The notes under the pieces were generated by a model. The model did not search any database, had not been told where the DNA came from, and saw nothing but the letters and a program-made list of their open reading frames with translations. Positions 58,721 to 64,000 of a stretch of 64,000 bases of DNA are shown here, piece by piece. The position numbers were made by a program, and so were the translations under genes. This stretch comes from Caballeronia temeraria. Lineage in GTDB: Bacteria; Pseudomonadota; Gammaproteobacteria; Burkholderiales; Burkholderiaceae. The stretch covers positions 62,001-126,000 of the forward strand of contig NZ_FCOI02000008.1 in the NCBI RefSeq assembly GCF_001544795.2, read 5' to 3'. Each line of letters begins with the position of its first letter. Positions within the stretch are counted from its first letter, which is position 1.

Positions 58721-59654
58721 TCCGGTCGCGGGTCCGGGACAATTGCTCATCGACGTGACGGCGTGCGGCGTATGCCGGACGGACCTGCATGTGGTCGATG
58801 GCGAACTGCCGCATCCGAAGCGCCCCGTGATACCCGGACACGAAGTCGTGGGACGCGTCGCCGCAGTCGGCCCCGGCGTGCCGGAGTTCTTCTCGGTGGG
58901 CGATCGCGTTGGGGTTCCGTGGCTCGGCCATACGTGCGGCGAATGCCCGTATTGCGTCGATGAACGCGAAAACCTGTGCGACGCGCCGGGCTTCACGGGC
59001 TACACCCTCGACGGCGGCTACGCGGAGCGTCTCGTCGCCGATAGCCACTTCTGCGTGCATCTTCCGCGAAGCTATACGGACGTCGAAGCCGCTCCATTGC
59101 TCTGCGCGGGACTGATCGGCTTCCGGACGCTGCGCATGGCGGGGCACGCGAGACGGATCGGCATCTACGGCTTCGGCGCCGCAGCGCACATCGTCGCTCA
59201 GGTGGCGCATCACCAGGGCCGCACGATCTACGCATTTACTCGTCCGGGCGACACGGCCGCGCAGCAACTCGCATTGCAGCTCGGCGCCGATTGGGCCGGC
59301 AGCAGCACCGAGCGCGCGCCGGACGAACTCGACGCCGCGCTGATCTTCGCGCCCGCGGGCGCACTCGTGCCCGTGGCCTTGCGCGCGGTGTGCAAGGGCG
59401 GCGTCGTCGTTTGCGGCGGCATCCACATGAGCGACATCCCGTCGTTCCCTTACTCGCTGCTGTGGGGTGAGCGGCGCGTTCTGTCCGTCGCCAATCTGAC
59501 GCGTGCCGACGCGCAGGACTTCATGCGCCTTGCAAGCGAAGTCCCGTTGCGCGTGCGCACGCAGGTCTATCCGCTCGCCGAAGCGAATCGGGCGCTTGCC
59601 GATCTGCGTGAGGGCCGCGTAGTGGGCGCGGCCGTGCTGCGCGTCGCCGAATGA
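58659..59654 (+). CDS. Zinc-dependent alcohol dehydrogenase (medium-chain family)
   Basis: The 331-residue enzyme has the catalytic zinc set (Cys in GVCRTDLH, GHEVVGRV) and the structural zinc cysteines (CGECPYCVDERENLC). The nucleotide loop reads GIYGFGAAAHIVAQ, GxGxxA rather than GxGxxG, as in one subgroup of this family. It interconverts alcohols and aldehydes, which helps redox balance in fermentation-like states. AAGGAG precedes the ATG pair at 58659/58662. It is convergent with the FNR gene. Confidence 0.94.
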   Translation: MMRAMLYDGTAPLLRAATVDDPVAGPGQLLIDVTACGVCRTDLHVVDGELPHPKRPVIPGHEVVGRVAAVGPGVPEFFSVGDRVGVPWLGHTCGECPYCVDERENLCDAPGFTGYTLDGGYAERLVADSHFCVHLPRSYTDVEAAPLLCAGLIGFRTLRMAGHARRIGIYGFGAAAHIVAQVAHHQGRTIYAFTRPGDTAAQQLALQLGADWAGSSTERAPDELDAALIFAPAGALVPVALRAVCKGGVVVCGGIHMSDIPSFPYSLLWGERRVLSVANLTRADAQDFMRLASEVPLRVRTQVYPLAEANRALADLREGRVVGAAVLRVAE

Positions 59655-59663
59655 CGACGCGCG

Positions 59664-60452
59664 CTACACGCGTTCGAGGCCTTCCTGATCGAGGATGCGC
59701 ACTTCCTTGCCGCGCGCATCGACGACGCCGGCCTTTTGCAGCTTCGAGAACATCCGGCTGACGGTTTCCAGCTTGAGGCCGAGATAACTGCCGATCTCCT
59801 CGCGCGTCATCCGCAAGACGAATTGCGCGGGTGAATAGCCGCGTGCCTTCATGCGCGTCGAGATGTTGAGCAGGAAGGCCGCGACGCGTTGCTCGGCCGT
59901 CATTGTGCCGAGCAACATCATGAGGTTGGATTCGCGCACGATCTCGCTGCTCATCAGGCGATGAACATGATGCTGGATCGTCTTGACCTCGCGGCAGAGC
60001 AGTTCGAGCAGGTCGAAGGGAATGATGCAGACGACGCTGTCTTCGAGCGCGATCGCATCGCAGCCGTGATGGTCCGTGCTCACGCCGTCCAGTCCGAGCG
60101 CGTCGCCCGCCAGATGGAAACCGGTGACCTGTTCGTTGCCGTCGCGATGCACGACGACGGTCTTGAAGCAGCCGCTTTGAACGGCGTACACGCTCTGGAA
60201 GGCATCGCCGCTCCGGTACAGCGTCTCGCCGCGCCGCACGCTTCGGGTGGAACAGATGAGCGCATCGAGCCGCTCGAATTCATCCGACGAGAGACCGCTC
60301 GGCATGCAGATATGCTGCATCGAGCAGGTCGAGCAGCGCATGCCCGTGCGTGGCGCGCTCTTCGGCGAGATATCGGCGACCTGAAAAGTGCGGCGTGACT
60401 CCGGCGCGTCCGCTTGCCGGGCCGGGGATCTCGCTTCGCTGACTGGGAACAT
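59664..60452 (-). CDS. fnr: FNR/ANR-type oxygen-sensing regulator
   Basis: The 262-residue CRP/FNR protein has N-terminal cysteines 40, 43 and 49 (RCSTCSMQHIC) and a fourth, Cys142 (SVVCIIPF), the set that binds the oxygen-labile 4Fe-4S cluster in E. coli FNR. The DNA-recognition helix reads LETVSRMF, with the E-xx-S-R residues that read TTGAT. CAGGAGACAC lies upstream of the ATG at 60452. It should activate genes with TTGA-N6-TCAA boxes when oxygen falls; six such boxes surround it. A chromosomal FNR elsewhere could share these targets. Confidence 0.94.
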   Translation of the reverse strand: MFPVSEARSPARQADAPESRRTFQVADISPKSAPRTGMRCSTCSMQHICMPSGLSSDEFERLDALICSTRSVRRGETLYRSGDAFQSVYAVQSGCFKTVVVHRDGNEQVTGFHLAGDALGLDGVSTDHHGCDAIALEDSVVCIIPFDLLELLCREVKTIQHHVHRLMSSEIVRESNLMMLLGTMTAEQRVAAFLLNISTRMKARGYSPAQFVLRMTREEIGSYLGLKLETVSRMFSKLQKAGVVDARGKEVRILDQEGLERV

Positions 60453-60642
60453 GCCGTGTCTCCTGTCGAACCTGGATTCACGCTCACGAGCCGGAAGAGG
60501 GAGGATCCCGGCGTTTCGATACGCGGCGGATAAATCCATGCGTTCGATTATCGGCCGCGCCATCTCGAAATTAAATCGGCCGCGGCGGAAAGTGCTGTAG
60601 GGATTTTGGCGCGCGTGTAGGGAAATCCTGACAGACGAGCGC

Positions 60643-61296
60643 TTACGCGTTGCCGGTATCGTCGTCGAACAGCTCGTGGCGCACCGCATAACGCACGAGC
60701 GCTGCCTCGTGCGGCATCTGCATCTTCTCGAGAATACGGGCCTTGTACGTGCTGATGGTTTTCGCGCTGACACAGAGCGACTCGCCAATCTGATTGATGG
60801 ATTCGCCCGCGCAAAGCCGCCGGAACACCTCGAATTCGCGGTCCGACAGGCGTTGATGCGGCAGGGCGTCGGCGGGCTCGGTGAGGCTTTGCGCAAAGCG
60901 CTCGGCCATCGCGATGCTCACGTACGCGCCGCCCGCGGCGACCTTGGCCACGGCGGTCAGCAGCTCCGTACTCGCGCTTTCCTTCGTCAGATATCCCGCC
61001 GCACCGCTCTTGAACGCCCGGGCGGCGTACTGCTGTTCGGCATGCATGGTCAGCACGAGAACGCGCAGCGCGGGCTTCTCCTCCTTGAGTTGCTTGAGCA
61101 GATCGAGACCGCTGCGACCCGGCATCGACAGGTCGAGGACCAGCACGTGCGCCGGCGTCGAGCGTACCAGCGCGAGCGTGCTCGCTGCGTCGCTGGCTTC
61201 GCCTGCCACTTCGAACCCGCTCGCATTGGCGAGAATGTGGCGGAGTCCCTCGCGTACCATCGCGTGATCGTCCGCAATCAGCACTTTCGTGGTCAT
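60643..61296 (-). CDS. NarL/FixJ-family response regulator
   Basis: The 217-residue protein has a receiver domain with phosphoacceptor Asp55 (VLVLDLSMPG), the acidic pair ADDH and Lys in LTKES, then a LuxR-type helix-turn-helix (LSDREFEVFRRLCAGESINQIGESLCVSAKTISTYKARI). Its ATG overlaps the kinase stop, so it is the partner of the upstream PAS kinase. Confidence 0.95.
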   Translation of the reverse strand: MTTKVLIADDHAMVREGLRHILANASGFEVAGEASDAASTLALVRSTPAHVLVLDLSMPGRSGLDLLKQLKEEKPALRVLVLTMHAEQQYAARAFKSGAAGYLTKESASTELLTAVAKVAAGGAYVSIAMAERFAQSLTEPADALPHQRLSDREFEVFRRLCAGESINQIGESLCVSAKTISTYKARILEKMQMPHEAALVRYAVRHELFDDDTGNA

Positions 61297-62639
61297 GGTC
61301 GCGATTCCTTGTCTCGCACCGTCTCGCGCGGAAGGACGACTGTCAGCACGAAGCCGTTCTCCGGCATCGAATCGATGAAAACACGGCCGCCCAATGCATT
61401 CGCGCGTTCGCGTACGCCGAGCAGGCCGAACGGTTTGTTGCCGGCAGCGGGCAAGGCCGAGGCGCCGATGCCGTTATCGCCGACGCGCAGGACGCAGTGG
61501 TGGTCGCCGGCACTGAGCGAGAGATCGACGCGGCTCGCATGCGCATGCCGCACGACATTGGTCAGTGCTTCTTCAATGATACGAAAAACCGCCGTTGCTG
61601 CGTCGGAATCGAATACGAGATCGCCGGTATCGAGACTGTGTTTCACGTCGATGCCATAGCGCTGGATGAAATCGCCGACGAGCCAGTCGACCGCCGCCGC
61701 CAGTCCGAGGTCATCGAGCATGACGGGCCGCTGATGCGCGGCAATGCGCCTGAGCGACGCGATGTTTCGATCGATCAGTCCGACCATACGCTGCAATTGC
61801 GTGGCGACGCCATCGTTCAGCAAGGTATGCGTGCCAAGCTGCGCGTGCAGCGCGAATACGTTCATCTTCAGCGCGCTGAGCGTCTGCCCGAGATCGTCGT
61901 GCAGTTCCCGGGCGATGCGGCGTTTCTCCTGCTCGCGCAACTGCTGGAGATTGGCCGAGAGCGCGCGCAATTCCTCGCGCGACTGCCTGAGTTCGGCCTC
62001 GGCCTTCACGCGCTCGGTGACGTCGCGCAGAATCACCGTGAAGAGCTTGCCATCGTGCGATATCGACGCCTCGATGGGAAACTCTTCGCCGTCGGCGCGC
62101 AGCCCGTACAGCACGCGCTGCGGACCCATCCGACGATCCGACACGCCGGTGCTCCCGAACTGCCGCACCTGATGCTCGTGCGCCGCGCGGTAGCGCTCGG
62201 GAATGAAGCGCGACAGCGGCCCGCCGATGGCCTCGCTCGCGGCGCAACCAAAAACGCGCTCGGCCATCGGATTGAACAGCAGGATGCGCTGCGCGGCGTC
62301 GATCGTGATGATGGCGTCGGTCGTGGAGCGGATGATGCCGTCGAGCCGCGCGTGGCTCATGGCCGTCTGGCCGATAGTCGCGGGTCTGGCGCGGTGCGTG
62401 GCGCGAAGAAGCAACAGGCCCGCGAGCAACAGCGCGCACGTTGCGGCGGCTGCCAGGACCCACCGCCGTGCCGCGAGGCCGGGCGGGCATATCGTGGGCA
62501 GGTATTGCATGCCGGCCCACCAGACGCCGAGGAGTGCCGCTCCCGCGAGGATCGCTTGCGCGATAGAAACGCGCGACGGAGCATGGCGATCACCTGGACT
62601 GTCCGATAGCGCGGGATGCCGGCCTTCGTGCTCGTTCAT
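61293..62639 (-). CDS. PAS-domain sensor histidine kinase (NarX/DegS type)
   Basis: The 448-residue kinase has two membrane segments (about 27-48 and 59-78), a PAS domain (about 98-215) with no obvious haem-binding FixL signature, the HisKA_3 box with His247 (RIARELHDDLGQ) and an ATPase domain (EEALTNVVRHAHAS, VGDNGIG, GLLGVRERA). The start at 62639 fits the first membrane segment. An FNR box lies 74 bp upstream. It likely phosphorylates the overlapping NarL-type regulator; the signal is unknown but redox or oxygen is plausible. Confidence 0.93.
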   Translation of the reverse strand: MNEHEGRHPALSDSPGDRHAPSRVSIAQAILAGAALLGVWWAGMQYLPTICPPGLAARRWVLAAAATCALLLAGLLLLRATHRARPATIGQTAMSHARLDGIIRSTTDAIITIDAAQRILLFNPMAERVFGCAASEAIGGPLSRFIPERYRAAHEHQVRQFGSTGVSDRRMGPQRVLYGLRADGEEFPIEASISHDGKLFTVILRDVTERVKAEAELRQSREELRALSANLQQLREQEKRRIARELHDDLGQTLSALKMNVFALHAQLGTHTLLNDGVATQLQRMVGLIDRNIASLRRIAAHQRPVMLDDLGLAAAVDWLVGDFIQRYGIDVKHSLDTGDLVFDSDAATAVFRIIEEALTNVVRHAHASRVDLSLSAGDHHCVLRVGDNGIGASALPAAGNKPFGLLGVRERANALGGRVFIDSMPENGFVLTVVLPRETVRDKESRP

Positions 62640-62712
62640 ATTGGCCTTCGGTTGTCGGCTGCACAATGAAGGAAGTGGGAATCGAGTCTGCAGGCAGGCG
62701 CCCGGATCGCGA

Positions 62713-62726
62713 TTGACGCAAATCAA
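62713..62726. promoter_or_regulatory. FNR box upstream of the sensor kinase
   Basis: TTGACGCAAATCAA, TTGA-N6-TCAA, 74 bp before the kinase start on the minus strand. Confidence 0.75.
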
Positions 62727-62759
62727 ACGATCACGTCGCGGCGTCGATGAAACAGTCCC

Positions 62760-62773
62760 TTGACCTGGCTCAA
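62760..62773. promoter_or_regulatory. FNR-like box upstream of the small protein gene
   Basis: TTGACCTGGCTCAA, within the longer dyad CCCTTGACCTGGCTCAAGGG, 83 bp before the small gene at 62856. It matches the outer TTGA/TCAA halves; the inner bases are less canonical. Confidence 0.65.
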
Positions 62774-62855
62774 GGGTGCGCAGCGTGACATCCGTACAGT
62801 CGACGGCATCCGCGCACGCCAGCGCATATCCGCATCACTCAAGGGGAGAGCCGTC

Positions 62856-63128
62856 ATGTCACTCAAGGGAACGGTGGACGACGCCAACTGGACCGTCACC
62901 TGCACGACGGAACAAACGCAGAAAGGGATCGAATGTTCGATCAGCGTCGAGCAGCATGACGTCGATGGAGGGCGCTTCATGCACCGGTTCAAGCATGCCT
63001 GTACCTTCGACAACGAACGCGAGGCGGTCCTCGCCGGGTTGCGCGACGGCATGACGTGGGTTCGTCTCAAGGCCGAGCATACGATCAACTGGACCACCGA
63101 CGACGCGACCGTCGCCAAGGGGGAATGA
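62856..63128 (+). CDS. Small conserved-looking protein of unknown function in the low-oxygen island
   Basis: The 90-residue acidic/polar protein starts SLKGTVDDANWTVTCTTEQTQKGIECSISVEQHDVDGG and ends with helix and strand segments (EAVLAGLRDGMTWVRLKAEHTINW). AAGGGGAGAG is a strong ribosome site. No family with a known function is recognised. An FNR-like box lies upstream, and it is divergent from the kinase gene. Confidence 0.8.
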   Translation: MSLKGTVDDANWTVTCTTEQTQKGIECSISVEQHDVDGGRFMHRFKHACTFDNEREAVLAGLRDGMTWVRLKAEHTINWTTDDATVAKGE

Positions 63129-63206
63129 GAGGCAACGCCGAACCCCTCCTGACTCATGCGACAATCGTCCTCTTAGAAAATACAAGCATTGGGCCTGGAG
63201 ATACAT

Positions 63207-63869
63207 ATGACCACGCGAGCGGATGAGATTCTGACGACGCTTGAGAGCGAAATTCTTTCCGGCCGTCTGCCGCCCGGCTCGCGGCTGGAGGAAACGGAAC
63301 TCTCAGAGCGCTTCGAATGCTCGCGCACGCCGATTCGCGAAGCGCTGCGCCAGCTTGCGTCCGAAGCACTCGTCACCATGCGGCCGCGCCAGCCGGCAAT
63401 GGTCGCCGCGCTGTCGGCGCGCAAGCTGCTGGAAATGTTTCAGGTCATGGCCGAACTCGAAGGACTGTGCGCGCGCCTCGCCGCGCGCCGCGCGACGCCG
63501 CAGCAGATCGCGCGGCTGCGCGACACGCAGGTCGAATTGCGCGGCGCGCTCGATGCCGACCAGGTCGACAGCTTCTACGAGATCAATCGCCGCTTTCACG
63601 AACTCGTCTATGAGGCGAGCCAGAACGAATTCCTCGCGGATCAGACGCGCGGCCTGCGCAACCGCGTGTCGATCTATCGAAAGATGGTCACGCAAAAAGT
63701 GCGGCGCCGTCTCGATACGGTCGACGAACACGAACAGGTAATCGCCGCCATCGAGCGCGGCGACGGCGACACGGCCGCCAAGGCCATGTCCGCGCACGTC
63801 AATCTGCTCGGCGAGCAGATGCTCGACTTCATCGCCCTGTTCCCGGAACCCGCTGAAGCCGTCGAGTAA
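63207..63869 (+). CDS. GntR-family regulator with FCD domain
   Basis: The 220-residue FadR-type regulator has an N-terminal winged helix (LESEILSGRLPPGSRLEETELSERFECSRTPIREALRQLASEALV) and a C-terminal all-helical FCD ligand domain with metal-type Asp/His residues (FYEINRRFHELVYEAS, SAHVNLLGEQM). GGAG precedes the ATG at 63207. Its target is probably the region to the right, where a palindrome lies 97 bp after its stop. Confidence 0.93.
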   Translation: MTTRADEILTTLESEILSGRLPPGSRLEETELSERFECSRTPIREALRQLASEALVTMRPRQPAMVAALSARKLLEMFQVMAELEGLCARLAARRATPQQIARLRDTQVELRGALDADQVDSFYEINRRFHELVYEASQNEFLADQTRGLRNRVSIYRKMVTQKVRRRLDTVDEHEQVIAAIERGDGDTAAKAMSAHVNLLGEQMLDFIALFPEPAEAVE

Positions 63870-63965
63870 GCGCGCTTCATCCCCGGAAGGTTATCGACGC
63901 TTGCCGCCAAGGCACGGCGCGTCTCCGCACTCGCCCTTTTTTTGAAAATCTCCTTGTCATGTATT

Positions 63966-63990
63966 TTGTATCGGTATTATATGGATACAA
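63966..63990. promoter_or_regulatory. Inverted repeat at the right edge, possible regulator site
   Basis: TTGTATC (63966-63972) and its complement GATACAA (63984-63990) flank 11 bases in an AT-rich promoter-like stretch. It may be the operator of the GntR regulator for a gene beyond the window. Confidence 0.5.
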
Positions 63991-64000
63991 GAAATCCGAC

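Overview
The window is high-GC DNA with almost wall-to-wall genes. Its gene families (MocR, tripartite tricarboxylate-free TRAP and ABC uptake loci, long-type isocitrate lyase, RhlE, stress-protein island) point to a betaproteobacterium of the family Burkholderiaceae, most likely Paraburkholderia or Caballeronia. The mix of catabolic operons, transporters and regulators, with no rRNA, tRNA or ribosomal-protein genes seen, is what one expects of a second chromosome or megaplasmid. This placement is inference from gene content.

Layout. 0-10.5 kb: a copper radical oxidase of the galactose oxidase family (cut by the window edge) behind a SCO1-type copper chaperone; a PQQ-like propeller lipoprotein; a class V aminotransferase; an FtsH-like protease; the scar of a LysR gene; a PaaK-like ligase; and a hydrolase lipoprotein. 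10.9-17 kb: one giant autotransporter with a repeat-built passenger. 17.2-17.6 kb: two gene stumps joined tail to tail. 17.8-19.5 kb: isocitrate lyase with a palindromic operator candidate and a strong terminator.

19.5-29.9 kb is the most interesting block. A MocR regulator faces a tightly packed nine-gene operon. Seven genes are the conserved Nit1C nitrilase set (MSMEG_0572-like, nitrilase, radical SAM, GNAT, AIR-synthase-like, MSMEG_0570-like, flavoprotein). They are followed, with translational coupling, by an LnmK-like hot-dog enzyme and a full-length methylmalonyl-CoA mutase-type protein. LnmK-type enzymes act on methylmalonyl-CoA, so the last two genes form a chemically coherent pair.

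29.9-44.8 kb: an aldo-keto reductase, a secreted PPC-domain protein, and a LysR regulator divergent from a catabolic run (iron alcohol dehydrogenase, enoyl-CoA hydratase, CaiB/BaiF CoA-transferase, TRAP binding protein and fused TRAP permease, two amidohydrolases), then a complete ABC importer. 45-50.4 kb: LysR, a haloacetate (fluoroacetate-type) dehalogenase with all expected catalytic residues, a LeuC/LeuD-like hydro-lyase pair and a DctA-type carrier. 50.5-51.9 kb: RhlE-type helicase.

52.4-63.1 kb is a low-oxygen stress island: CBS-BON protein, three universal stress proteins, flavodoxin, potassium-channel-like protein, an HPF-like small protein, cytochrome c, DUF1488 protein, zinc alcohol dehydrogenase, an FNR regulator with all four iron-sulfur cysteines, and a NarL/PAS-kinase two-component pair. 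Six TTGA-N6-TCAA sites (FNR boxes) lie in its promoter regions and none was noticed elsewhere in the window. A GntR/FCD regulator closes the window.
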